Shown: piece after piece, positions 29,201-37,883 of the stretch
How positions within the stretch are numbered: position 1 is the first letter of the stretch
Layout of the letters: every line of letters begins with the position of its first letter
Source of the DNA: Trichomonas vaginalis G3
Taxonomy: Eukaryota; Parabasalia; Trichomonadida; Trichomonadidae
DNA length: 64,000 nucleotides
Assembly: GCF_026262505.1 (NCBI RefSeq)
Contig: NC_067208.1
Location: 4,721,962 to 4,785,961, forward strand
Direction of reading: 5' to 3'
The notes under the pieces: model-generated
The model's input: only the letters and a program-made list of their open reading frames with translations
Databases searched by the model: none
Told to the model about the DNA's origin: nothing
Translations under genes and position numbers: made by a program

Positions 29201-29855
29201 TGAAACAGGAAATAGTATAGCAATTATTGGTGATAGATCATATTATTCTGGAATGTTTGAAGTATATTTAGATCACAAATATGATGGTTTTTGTAACACA
29301 ACATTTTTGATTTATGAACATACATCTCAGATGATTACGGACACGTTTTATCAAACCCCACTTTATAGCATTCATTACTTGAAGCCTAATTCTAAGCATA
29401 TGATCAATATTGTTTGCACAAAAGGAGAAATAAGTATTTCTGGATTTCTAATGAATGGTAATTTTATCGATATTGATGAAAGTTTTAATTTCACTGAAAA
29501 CGAAGATACCGAAAAAGTAAATAATAGTGATATTGAAACTGATGAACCAGTCGAATCATCATCTTCTTCATCTGAATCGGAATATGAAGAAGAAGAACAT
29601 CAATCATCTTATTCTTCATCATCTTATTCATCTTCATCTTCAGAAGAAATATCACCTGAATATATTACAAATGAGTCTTTTTCTTCTTATGTTGAAATTA
29701 GTCCAACACCAAATAGTAATTCAAATCTTATGTTTTCAAACAATCAGAAAAGTTCGAAAGGGAAAACATTGATCATCATTGTTTCTGTTGTTGGATTTAC
29801 GATTGTGTGCATTGTTGCAATTGTTATTATTACAGCTATGGTTAAGGGAATATAA
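26244..29855 (+). CDS. M60-like zinc metalloprotease (enhancin-like) with C-terminal membrane anchor
   Basis: Frame open from 26244. Residue numbers here count from the GTG at 26262 (1197 residues). The zinc site is HEIGH (352-356) followed by Glu369 in GSYGEVTNN, the HExxH-x(12)-E of M60-like peptidases. The region before it (YKFRFYINTRYSNVHWTAIY, then VNLNRHAEP) is the family's N-terminal beta domain. A Ser/Glu-rich stalk (about 1090-1150) precedes one membrane helix (LIIIVSVVGFTIVCIVAIVI) and a very short cytosolic tail. Family members at the cell surface cut mucin-type glycoproteins. Oddity: no ATG occurs in frame until about residue 225, so the start is missing, spliced or damaged. Confidence 0.88.
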   Translation, partial: HYKKIFVIFLRDSLAWTASEFGYRGTDTVQAQECDSYEILEEIPTPTTRDISEAGYSIPPIEYNQYVWPGHPYTCTKEQLVNETNAIYQNFCKSTPTLTQEELYSHPLGVRQFNGNENYVRNAQRYKFRFYINTRYSNVHWTAIYAPPGELITIGIPPKAVGRLGVNLNRHAEPGSNYNNRLDKVNYYFSLGSTINKFGWPYGGHIEITVPYDSFNAGLDVNITGGIRMPYFRYGVTTDQEWEEELSKLPGLLLVADTGAQTFVMPSQDAKSAIKLNDAMGFYRGVSRVLYSVNDVTHYPRRKDGRVLTPLQINLDSFVKTGAAFSVVGANYIQMPNSWYSGIVNFDAIKWGSWGCVHEIGHQFQSNWGWGSYGEVTNNVLNYIHYSMMTEIDSTRQITLNGDFNVYNGGWGRFCHQYNTINEDSLLLWYANNLYWFGQETWRKVLYAHIHRTMFPRNNVYPYVSEYLLHLSKISNRDMRAYFKTFSLYNYDTDITQETHNLLDSWNLTEFHPIALLYQTGYEIDGKEFETAKPWRIPARENYLFDFIKYKKTRNGMHSFSFKEIEGGNGTFESVGEGKFIYTPNPDFQLDKFKVVYVDDVNGDITKCIVTVKQIYQGCKVSMMKLDKNYDIFTAYSKIEENTNNKIIWLDERMTIPSTNSAPWVAVSEGCYFPTKTSPYKFIIVHDEDCLFYFSEFPLTGNQTLDSEYLVSNLGGFDTNYNKNQNSKWLDLEKDKKYYFRLVIKNSNGVGSGSVGYINSEDDFVRLIENDRVKFNNATLEDEDKYKWKPIFENDPTLGIYYDSMFLKYDPQKFKVISHPQLYTEGSNLTELLFDYNIGRQDTVVVGEFPLTYVIDFGDKLRFNKLYILSQNRRLKGKIEISLDGKYYNTYNFDSNVLPTIIFDKVIHCQILNITILSNYYGKHCGIVDIQPVLQDIANTMNIIPATHSKINVTGDAKLTSAGIYYNDKGYKMKEGSNMTIMIELNETGNSIAIIGDRSYYSGMFEVYLDHKYDGFCNTTFLIYEHTSQMITDTFYQTPLYSIHYLKPNSKHMINIVCTKGEISISGFLMNGNFIDIDESFNFTENEDTEKVNNSDIETDEPVESSSSSSESEYEEEEHQSSYSSSSYSSSSSEEISPEYITNESFSSYVEISPTPNSNSNLMFSNNQKSSKGKTLIIIVSVVGFTIVCIVAIVIITAMVKGI

Positions 29856-30060
29856 TGATTCACAATATCTCTCTGGACTTGTAATTAATCCAAATGTATT
29901 CAGTATTGTTAATCTGGTTTCCTCATCATCTATGAATATTCTATAAATAAATGTTTTGTTTATATGATCTTGATTTTTATTATTATTATTATTTTTTTAT
30001 AAATTTGTTGTGATTTTTGCAAAGCTTTTAATATATCAATGAGATCAAACTGCTGAGAAG

Positions 30061-30975
30061 TTAGGCAAATTGTAATATTGCAAAAAATGGATTAAGACAT
30101 CGATTCCTATTTATGCTTCGCGTTATTAGCATGCATTGATCTATAACAAAAATATTGAAGCAAATATTAGGTATATCATCATAATTTTCTCCATTCATGT
30201 TACAATTAAAGAAATGAATAGATTCAGGAGAATAATAATTGGGATTAAATATATCGTGGTTATTTGGATTCAAAATAAATACAGAATCACTAATATTTAA
30301 GGTATCAGAATCATGATACGCTGTATAGTCCATAATATATCCATTGTAATTTTTTTGAACGAAAGTGCAAAAAGAAATATCATGAGAATTATAATAATGA
30401 TGATATATACAATAGCTTGGTGAATTGTTTTCAACAAATGTTCCAAATTTAAACACCTCATCTCCCATATAAGTTGGAGCAGCAATGTAATATCTTCCAA
30501 TGGTGGAACTGCAATAAGATATATTAGTATTTTTTAAACAAGTATATGCGTAATAAATGGCAATTGTATCCTGTGTATCGGTTTTTTCATCACATTTCGT
30601 TATAGAAATCAGATAACTTCTAAATGGTGACCACTGGCTCTCAAATGCGTTACCTGTACCCTCGCCACAAGTCTTATATATGCAAATTTTATTTAAAACA
30701 ATAAAGCTGGACTCGCCACAATAAAAGGAAAAAGCTCCACCATTTGTATCCGAAGTTATGTGATGGAATAGACATGACTCAATAAGGATATTGGAATTTT
30801 GTGTCTCACAGTATATTGCATGTGATTCGAGATTTTGAAAAACACAACGCGAAATAGAGACAATTCCGCCAATCGTACCACCAACGCTTGACGTATGACT
30901 TCCCGAATAGAAATCTTTCCAATCATTATGTTTCGACTTAGAAATTTGGCGGTAAACATCAGAAACAATCCGCAT
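30061..30975 (-). CDS. Beta-helix surface-like protein, paralogue 2
   Basis: 304 residues, clearly homologous to the gene at 22397: GGTIGGIVSISRCVFQNLES, SNILIESCLFHHITS, SSFIVLNKICIYKTCGEG, then FKFGTFVENNSP. Right-handed beta-helix pattern with regular Cys. The start MRIVSDVYRQISKSKH has no obvious signal peptide; an earlier start in another frame (31007) does not give one either. There is no C-terminal anchor, and the tail LNPFFAILQFA ends abruptly. It lies tail-to-tail with the M60-like gene, about 205 bp away. Possibly a shortened family member. Confidence 0.6.
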   Translation of the reverse strand: MRIVSDVYRQISKSKHNDWKDFYSGSHTSSVGGTIGGIVSISRCVFQNLESHAIYCETQNSNILIESCLFHHITSDTNGGAFSFYCGESSFIVLNKICIYKTCGEGTGNAFESQWSPFRSYLISITKCDEKTDTQDTIAIYYAYTCLKNTNISYCSSTIGRYYIAAPTYMGDEVFKFGTFVENNSPSYCIYHHYYNSHDISFCTFVQKNYNGYIMDYTAYHDSDTLNISDSVFILNPNNHDIFNPNYYSPESIHFFNCNMNGENYDDIPNICFNIFVIDQCMLITRSINRNRCLNPFFAILQFA

Positions 30976-31428
30976 ATTAATTGAAAATCTTTAATCACGA
31001 ATATCATAAGTGATGAAAAGTACTTTTGATTAATAGGTTGAAGAATAATTGTCCAAATGCCACTTTTGTATAAAAAGGATAACGAATATTTTATGAAATT
31101 GTCAAAAAAAAAGGATGAATTTCCAGATCAAGCTCTTGGTTTTTCATGGATATAATTGATTCAAAAATTTCAATAAGATTGTCTTGCTGAATACAAAAAA
31201 GTTTTCTATGATGAAATTCGATTTCTAGAACAATATATTTCAATTGTATTGGACTATTTCTTTTAAAAGATACAGTCAAAGAGGCAAAATATTCCGATTT
31301 CGAGATGTAAAATATCGAATTCAATGTTACAAAATTTGGACTATTTGCTTCAAATTACAATTCACATCAAAGATATTTGACCTTCTATTCTAATAAAATA
31401 AAAGATTAATAATAAAGTTCTATAATTT
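30976..31428. other. Intergenic region between beta-helix paralogues
   Basis: No convincing gene. A 77-codon minus-strand frame at 31091-31324 has no recognised domain and AT-driven composition. It may be remnant upstream sequence of paralogue 2. Confidence 0.5.
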
Positions 31429-32298
31429 TTATTTTCTCATCAGAGCTATATAAGCTTTAATTGAAGTTCTTCTTAATCGTATACGTGTAATTTTCTTGCA
31501 TTGTTCATGTGCAGGATAAGAGTAGCACACAATGGGAAGATCATTATATACTATTTCTTTTCTTCCCACTTGGCTTCCTTCATTGTATATAATTCCGTTG
31601 ATGTTACAATTGAAAATATGCGTTGCATCAACAGATTGATAATTAGGATTTAAAATGAAATTAGAATCGCTTATGCTAAAAGTACCGGGTCTTATAGGAG
31701 TAGGAAAATATCTAATTATATTTCCCTGATTATTTTGTTGAATGTAATTACAATGAGAAGCAATTTGCTTTTTCCCAGCTCCATGATAGTAAAACTCTCG
31801 ATGCAATGGAGAATCATTCTCAACAAACATTCCGAATTTAAAATTATCATCATTTGTTTCAATTTGTTGAGGAGAACCAATAAAATATCCTCCATTCGAT
31901 GAATTACAATGAGAAATATTAATATAAGAGAATGAAGGATATCCATTAAGCAGATAAATTGTTCCAGTAGAATCTGTTTTTTCTCCACATTTTGTTACAG
32001 AAATTAGAGAATTATTACTTGGTGTATTAGCAATATATAAAGCATTTCAATTCTTTTGATAACTATAAAACCTGTCTTTGAATTTGCATAATCACTACAT
32101 TTTAAATAAATAGATCCACCTTCATTTGCTTGAGAGTTGATGTTATGGAATGAACATGTTTCAATAAGGATAAATGGTCCATATCCTTTTATTGCTTGTG
32201 AGTTAAGGTTTTGGAATATACAACAGGAAACAGAGACATTTCCACCAATAGTTCCGCCTTTACTTACTGTATGACTGCCAGTAAAGAAATCATTCCAT
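31429..32298 (-). pseudogene. Beta-helix surface-like protein, paralogue 3, broken and interrupted
   Basis: The 3' part of a third family member. From the right: NDFFTGSHTVSKGGTIGG, FILIETCSFHNINSQA, then a deletion and frame change near 32045 where the homologues have the CIYKT...GN block. It then continues SLISVTKCGEKTDSTGTIY and MFVENDSPLHREFYYHG to the end. At 32298 the gene stops inside a 10 bp repeat, ATCATTCCAT, and is interrupted by the nested insertion 32299-35961. The upstream continuation (frame containing FSWKYYSWND on the minus strand) lies at about 35972-36060. Confidence 0.8.
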
Positions 32299-32367
32299 AT
32301 GCTTTGGAAAAGTGACGTTTTTGCCTTGACCCTCAGACAAAGCGGTTTTTAGTGTTAAAAATTTTGC

Positions 32368-32421
32368 GCGAACGTGGAGCGAAGGCTCGAGCGAAGCGAG
32401 AGGTCTGAGCTCCACGTTCGC
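32368..32421. repeat. 13 bp perfect inverted repeat (hairpin)
   Basis: GCGAACGTGGAGC (32368-32380) pairs with GCTCCACGTTCGC (32409-32421). The 28-base loop contains a second small stem CTCG/CGAG. It is markedly GC-rich in an AT-rich setting and located about 70 bp inside the left end of the outer element. Confidence 0.9.
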
Positions 32422-32739
32422 AAGTGAATATAAAAAAAATCGCCGGATCATCAAATATGTCCTATTTTTTCTTTTTTTTTTCCTTCTCTTCTTCTTTTCC
32501 TTCTTTTCCTTTCTCTTCTCCTTTCTTTCTTTTCTTTCTTCTATGCGATTTTCATTTTAAAATTGAAATATATAATTTAATTAAAGATTAGAATAGAGAG
32601 ATATGATGTATTTAATAGAGTTATTTGAGTATTTTTATCTATAGTATAGAAAATAAGAATATAAAATGAGAAAAAATAAAAATTGAAATTTATTAAAAAT
32701 AAAGTTTTTATTCTGACAATACAAAGTTAGGGGTAATAA

Positions 32740-33620
32740 GAGAGTTCTGAGGTAGAATGAGATCGGCTGAGGGATGATGAGAGATGATGAGCATGTCTGA
32801 GGTAAAATGAGTTAGAATGAGGGATGGTGAGCGAGTTATGAGGTTGGATGAGGTAGAATGAGGGATGATGAGCGAGTTATGAGGGATGATGAGGTAGAAT
32901 GAGGTAGAATGAGGGATGATGAGCGAGTTATGAGGGATGATGAGCGAGTTATGAGGTTGGATGAGGTAGAATGAGGTAGAATGAGGTAGAATGAGGGATG
33001 ATGAGCGAGTTATGAGGGATGATGAGGGATGATGAGCGAGTTATGAGGGATGATGAGGTAGAATGAGGGATGATGAGCGAGGTATGAGGTTGGATGAGGT
33101 AGAATGAGGGATGGTGAGCGAGGTTTGAGGTTGGATGAGGTAGAATGAGGTAGAATGAGGGATGATGAGCGAGTTATGAGGTTGGATGAGGGATGATGAG
33201 GGATGATGAGCGAGGTTTGAGGTTGGATAAGGTAGAATGAGGTAGAATGAGGGATGATGAGCGAGTTATGAGGGATGATGAGGGATGATGAGCGAGGTTT
33301 GAGGTTGGATGAGGGATGATGAGCGAGTTATGAGGGATGATGAGGTTGGATGAGGGATGATGAGGTTGGATGAGGGATGATGAGCGAGTCTGAGGAAGAA
33401 TGAGGGATGATAAGGTAGAAGTAGGATGAGTTAGTCTGAGGTAGAATGAGGGAGTTATGAGGGATAATGAGAGAGCCTGAGGGATGATAAGGTAGAATGA
33501 GGAAAGTCTGAGTTCATTGAGGGAGGATGAGGTATGAGTGAAGGATGAGTGTATGTAGAGGAGGTCTGAGAGGTGAGTGAGAACGAGTAGGTCGAGGATG
33601 TTTGAGGGATCTGAGATGAG
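32740..33620. repeat. TGAGG-type satellite array of the outer element
   Basis: About 880 bp of variants of TGAGGTAGAATGAGGGATGA and TGAGCGAGTTATGAGG. The basic step is near 10-12 bp, with higher-order mixing. It is purine-rich on the plus strand and decays towards the right end. No open frame is maintained. The same TGAGG core, in reverse orientation, makes up the array of the inner element. Confidence 0.9.
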
Positions 33621-33648
33621 GGATTAGAGCGAGTAAGTCGAGGAAGCC

Positions 33649-33708
33649 AAGCAACAAGGAACTTCAGGTATACTGGATATACCAGCTTCCTGTAGCTCCT
33701 TGTTGCTT
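33649..33708. repeat. 12 bp inverted repeat with inner hairpin
   Basis: AAGCAACAAGGA (33649-33660) pairs with TCCTTGTTGCTT (33697-33708). Inside, GGTATA (33667-33672) pairs with TATACC (33678-33683), loop CTGGA. It lies directly after the satellite of the outer element. Confidence 0.85.
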
Positions 33709-33843
33709 GAGGCGGGGAACTCGAGTACGATTTCCTCGGATACTTCTAAAAGTATGGCAAAACCGAAGTTGATTTAACGCTTCACACCAGCCATCGAAGG
33801 GGCCATCTTCATTAGATGGTGTGCTTCAACTTCTCAAATCTTG

Positions 33844-33937
33844 GACAAAACCTATAATTTGTGTGAATTTTGTCTTGAATAAAAGACAAACTATAGAAAT
33901 TTGTCTTTTATCCAAGACAATTCATATAGGTTTTGTC
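33844..33937. repeat. Nested foldback, GACAAAACCTAT type
   Basis: GACAAAACCTAT (from 33844) pairs with ATAGGTTTTGTC (to 33937). Inside, TTGTCTTGAATAAAAGACAA-type sequence pairs with its near-perfect inverse. Further TTTTGTCTTTTCTCCAAGAC copies follow to about 34010. Strong hairpin potential; non-coding. Confidence 0.8.
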
Positions 33938-34282
33938 TTTTCTCCAAGACAAAACGATAATTTGAATGGATTTTGTCTTTTCTCCAAGACAAAGTATTCA
34001 ATTTTGTCCGGATGTGAAGTGAACGTTATTGGTTTTTTGATAAAAAAAATAATAAAATAACGGATAAATTTTTATGGGTTTGAATTTCTATAATTAAGTG
34101 ATATTTATAAAGATATTGAATAATATTTAATAATGGCTTATTTAAAAATCAAAAATTTTGATTTCAATATCGAAAACCGCCCAAACTTTACAAAAATCCA
34201 AAAAAATTCGAAAATGAAAAATTCAAGACAAAAAACCTAGAGTATGAGACAGTATCGTTGGACAATGGCCGAAGCATATCAT

Positions 34283-35956
34283 AGGGATGCGTTAAACACG
34301 CCATTTGACCAGGCGTACTTTTTTTTGTTCGCCCAAAAATTTCGCCATTTGAGAAATTCAAAAATTAAAAATAAAATTTTAATCTTGATTTTTTTATTTT
34401 CGTGATTTTTTTGAAACTTACATAAGCGATGAAATACTTTTTTTTAAGTAATCGTTTATTATATATAAATATATCTTAATAAATTTAATTCCTTAAGGTA
34501 GAGCGTGTTCAAATTTAAAATCTCATACAATATTTTCTTAATGGCGTATTTTTCTGAGGTCGCCCAAATAAAGGCGAATTCAAAATTGAGAACTCCAAGG
34601 CGTATGGCGAGTATTCAAAAAGTACGCCACTTACAAAATATTGAATGTGGATTATCAATTTTTTGGCGTGTTCAATTTCAAATTTTGATATTTATGTTTA
34701 TTTTATTCAGTATAATGCTAAGAATTAAAATATAAAATTCATAGAATTTTTTCTTTGAAAATATTTTACATTTTTATTAGACCACTCCTAGACTAGTCAT
34801 CAGGTTATCCTCAGATCATCCTCAGACTACTCCTAATCAGATTACTCATCATCCTCAGACTACTCCTTAGACCCCTCCTCATCAGACTACTCCTCAGATC
34901 TTCCTCATAAGACTCCTCCTCAGATCTTCCTCCTGAGACTACTCTTCAGACTACTCCTTAGAGTCCTCCTCATCAGACTAGTCCTGAGACTAGTCCTCAG
35001 ACTACTCCTGAAACTACTCCTCAGATTATCCTCAAACTACTCCTCAGTCTAATCCTCAGACTCCTCCTCAGATTATGCTCAGATTATCCTCAAACTACTC
35101 CTCGGTCTAATCCTCAGACTCCTCCTCAGATTATGCTCAGATTATCCTCAAACTCCTCAGTCTAATCCTCAAACTCCTCCTCAGATTATCCTCAAACTCC
35201 TCAGACTACTCCTCGGTCTAATCCTCAGACTCCTCCTCAGATTATCCTCAAACTCCTGAGATTATCCTCAAACTCCTCAGACTCCTCCTCAGATTATCCT
35301 CAGACTCCTCCTCAGATTATCCTCAAACTCCTCCTCAGATTATCCTCAGACTCCTCCTCAGATTATCCTCAGACTCCTGAGATTATCCTCAAACTCCTCA
35401 GACTCCTCCTCAGATTATCCTCAGACTCCTCCTCAGATTATCCTCAAACTCCTCCTCAGATTATCCTCAGACTCCTCCTCAGATTATCCTCAGACTCCTC
35501 CTCAAACTCCTCAGTCTAATCCTCAAACTCCTCCTCAGATTATCCTCAAACTCCTCAGACTACTCCTCAAACTACTCCTCAAACTCCTCAAACTACTCCT
35601 CGGTCTAATCCTCAGACTCCTCCTCAGATTATCCTCAGATTATCACTTTACATATATATATCGATAACTAAATAATTACTTATTATACTTTCTTTCTTTT
35701 TTTTTAATTTTAAAATAATATTAATATATCTTTCTACGTTTAATGATGAAAAGAGAAAGAGGAGTAAAAAGAGGAAAGAGAAAAGAAAGAGAGAGAGAGA
35801 AAAAAAAGAGAAAGAAAGAAAAAAAAAGGACGGCGATAATTTTGTATTGTTTTGTTATTCGGCCGAATGGCAGGTACGAAGTACCCGCCATTCGGCCCCA
35901 AAAATGGCGTATTATTCTATTTTTAAACGGTCATGGCGTAAAACCGTCGCATCCCT
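34283..35956. mobile_element. Inner non-autonomous element with satellite (nested insertion)
   Basis: The ends are AGGGATGCG (34283-34291) and CGCATCCCT (35948-35956). The inverted similarity continues with ACGCCAT and GACC blocks on both sides. It is flanked by AGCATATCAT at 34273-34282 and 35957-35966, a perfect 10 bp duplication. The duplicated target is the junction of the outer element's right end (AGCAT) with its own duplication (ATCAT), so the order of events is outer first, inner second. 1674 bp, no transposase. It holds the CTCAG satellite. The 10 bp duplication fits a MULE-type origin. Confidence 0.85.
34780..35640. repeat. CCTCAG-type satellite array of the inner element
   Basis: About 860 bp of CTCCTCAGATTATCCTCA-type units with a 12/24 bp step; higher-order repeats are visible in the middle. 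On the minus strand it reads TGAGGATAATCTGAGGAG, so it shares the TGAGG core with the array of the outer element, in inverted orientation. No sustained frame. Confidence 0.9.
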
Positions 35957-35971
35957 AGCATATCATTCCAT

Positions 35972-36510
35972 GAATAATATTTCCAAGAAAAGCAAAATAA
36001 AGGAGAATAAAGTTCTTTGAAATATAAATATAAGATTATTAATGATTTAGCAATATAATTCATAATTATATATTTTCAAACTTGTATAGTTTTGAAGATT
36101 GTCACTTTTCAGGCAGATTTCTTAGAAAAAAGTCGTGATACGAAAATTCTGAGTCAATTAAAAATATCAATAAATCGATCTATTGATACAATGAATTTCT
36201 TTAATTAGGCCTCAATAATATAATAAAGAAAATGCTTGTTTAAATTTACCGAAAAAATTATTTCAGCCAATTCTTTTTTAAATGTTTGCTTATATCAAAA
36301 TTGATTTTTTGAGACTACTGTATTTACACAATAACATTTTTATATTAAAATTATAGATTCTAAAACTGAATTCAGCTCATTTGGTCCAAAATGAAACTAT
36401 AAAGCATGTTAACAGTCAAAATATAATATCATATCTAATATCTATTCTGATACCACCTAAACAAGGATTTTTTCAAAATAGAAAAATTTTGGATAAATTT
36501 ACCATAAAAA
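35972..36510. other. Flank: 5' remnant of beta-helix paralogue 3, then intergenic DNA
   Basis: The first ~90 bp on the minus strand continue the frame of the interrupted beta-helix gene (FSWKYYSWND ahead of the insertion point). The rest is AT-rich with no gene, and serves as upstream region of the BTB paralogue at 36511. Confidence 0.6.
36502..36506 (+). promoter_or_regulatory. Initiator (Inr) before BTB copy 2
   Basis: CCATA matches the trichomonad initiator consensus YCAYW, with the putative first transcript base at 36504, 7 bp before the ATG. The context TTTACCATAAAAA is shared with TTTACCATCAAAAA upstream of copy 1. Confidence 0.55.
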
Positions 36511-37752
36511 ATGGTTTTGATTCAGCTCAATAACCAAGTACTCCAGAGAATCAATAATTATCAAGCCCTTGACAAATTTATTTTAACAATCAACAATGTT
36601 GAAATCGCCCTCACAAAGTCATTCGCAGTTGCAATTTCAGAAGCTTTTTACTCACAGTATCTTTTAGATAATAATTTTGCTAAAATTGATATTACAACCG
36701 AAGTGAAATCACCAGACACATACAATATTTTAAAAGATATTCTTCAACTCAAAAAAACGGAAATCGAATGCGATGAAACAATTTTGAAAGACATCTTTCA
36801 TATTGGAACCACACTTCGGATACAAGAACTCATAGATTTATATAAAGTACATATTATTGATCAAATGAAAATCGACAAAAATAATTGCATTCAATTACTT
36901 GAATTTTATTTCGATATTTCTTCAAAAGAAAAGATTTCCGAATGCATTGATTTTATTTCATCACATTTCTATGAAATCAACAAAGATCAACTCAAAACAA
37001 TTTCTAAAAAACTTGGAATTGATATTCTTCAAAGAATATTTTGCAACGACAAACTTGAACTTGATGGTGAAGATTCATTTGCTAATTTCATTATTTCCCT
37101 TACGAAAGAAAGCAAAGAGTTCTATCCTTTGATCGAAAACATTTATTTTGAATTTTGTAATGAACAAACAATTAAAGACATCCAAAACTTAACAAATACT
37201 AATAACTTCCAAAATATTGTGAACTCATTCGGCGATTCACTATTGAGAATAAAGAATCACAGCTCTAAAAACAGAAACAAGATTATTGTTACATTAGTCA
37301 CAAATTATTTTGAAAGTGGAAATGGCGAAATGTCTGCTTCATCTATAGATGATAGCAAGTACATTGACATAATTAATAAGTATAGAAGTGACGATTATTT
37401 CATAACTCAAAATATTCCTAATTCATGGGTTCAATGGAAGATAAAACAAAACTATTCAATTCAACCCACTGAATATATTGTTAGAACTGTGCCAGATAAC
37501 AAGGGTTACTGTGACTGCCATCTTCGAACGTGGATAATTGAAGGAACAACTATTAATGGAGAAACAAAAGTTCTTCATGAAGTAAATAATTCTCCATTAG
37601 ATTATGGCGAAGTTCGTAAATATTCACTTGACACAAAAGATAAATTTATTTCTTTCAAATTAATTCAAACAGGTAAAAATTGTACAGACAATAATATGTT
37701 GAGACTCGATGTTTTGGATTTTTCAGGAAAAATCTTTCGCAGTGTTAATTAA
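36511..37752 (+). CDS. BTB-like / BACK-like protein with F5/8C-type domain (copy 2)
   Basis: 413 residues, same architecture as copy 1: BTB-like at about 20-105 (FILTINNVEIALTKSFAVAI), a BACK-like helical middle, and a C-terminal galactose-binding-like domain (NSWVQWKIKQNYSIQPTEYI, HLRTWIIEGTTINGETKVLH). The N-terminal and central parts are nearly identical to copy 3 (46541-47740). The last ~350 bp are nearly identical to copy 1 instead. This mosaic pattern suggests gene conversion. Intact ATG and stop. The likely role is an adaptor for protein or glycan recognition (inference). Confidence 0.82.
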   Translation: MVLIQLNNQVLQRINNYQALDKFILTINNVEIALTKSFAVAISEAFYSQYLLDNNFAKIDITTEVKSPDTYNILKDILQLKKTEIECDETILKDIFHIGTTLRIQELIDLYKVHIIDQMKIDKNNCIQLLEFYFDISSKEKISECIDFISSHFYEINKDQLKTISKKLGIDILQRIFCNDKLELDGEDSFANFIISLTKESKEFYPLIENIYFEFCNEQTIKDIQNLTNTNNFQNIVNSFGDSLLRIKNHSSKNRNKIIVTLVTNYFESGNGEMSASSIDDSKYIDIINKYRSDDYFITQNIPNSWVQWKIKQNYSIQPTEYIVRTVPDNKGYCDCHLRTWIIEGTTINGETKVLHEVNNSPLDYGEVRKYSLDTKDKFISFKLIQTGKNCTDNNMLRLDVLDFSGKIFRSVN

Positions 37753-37883
37753 TTCGAAATGAAAATATATTGGGTGTTTGAAAACCTTAGGAACATCCCA
37801 TAACTTGATAAGAAATGAACATTTAAAAAAACTCGAATTTATTTAATAAATGTTTTATAAACAACAATAAAAATATAAACAAA

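Larger units (their letters stand above)
32299..34277. mobile_element. Outer non-autonomous element with satellite (first insertion)
   Basis: It is flanked by ATCATTCCAT at 32289-32298 and again at 35962-35971, a 10 bp target duplication in the beta-helix gene. Its left end reads ATGCTTTGG; its right end, read inward, is ATGCTTCGG (8 of 9). After removal of the inner element the length is about 1979 bp. There is no coding capacity. Contents: an inverted-repeat hairpin at 32368-32421, a large TGAGG-type array, then two more foldback structures. A 10 bp duplication fits the MULE superfamily. Confidence 0.75.

Noticed and set aside
32740-33620. CRISPR-like regular repeat array
   Set aside because: Units vary, there are no unique spacers, and the genome is eukaryotic; it is a satellite.
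35743-35958. Arg/Lys-rich 71-codon frame
   Set aside because: It comes from a purine-rich simple repeat near the right end of the inner satellite element.
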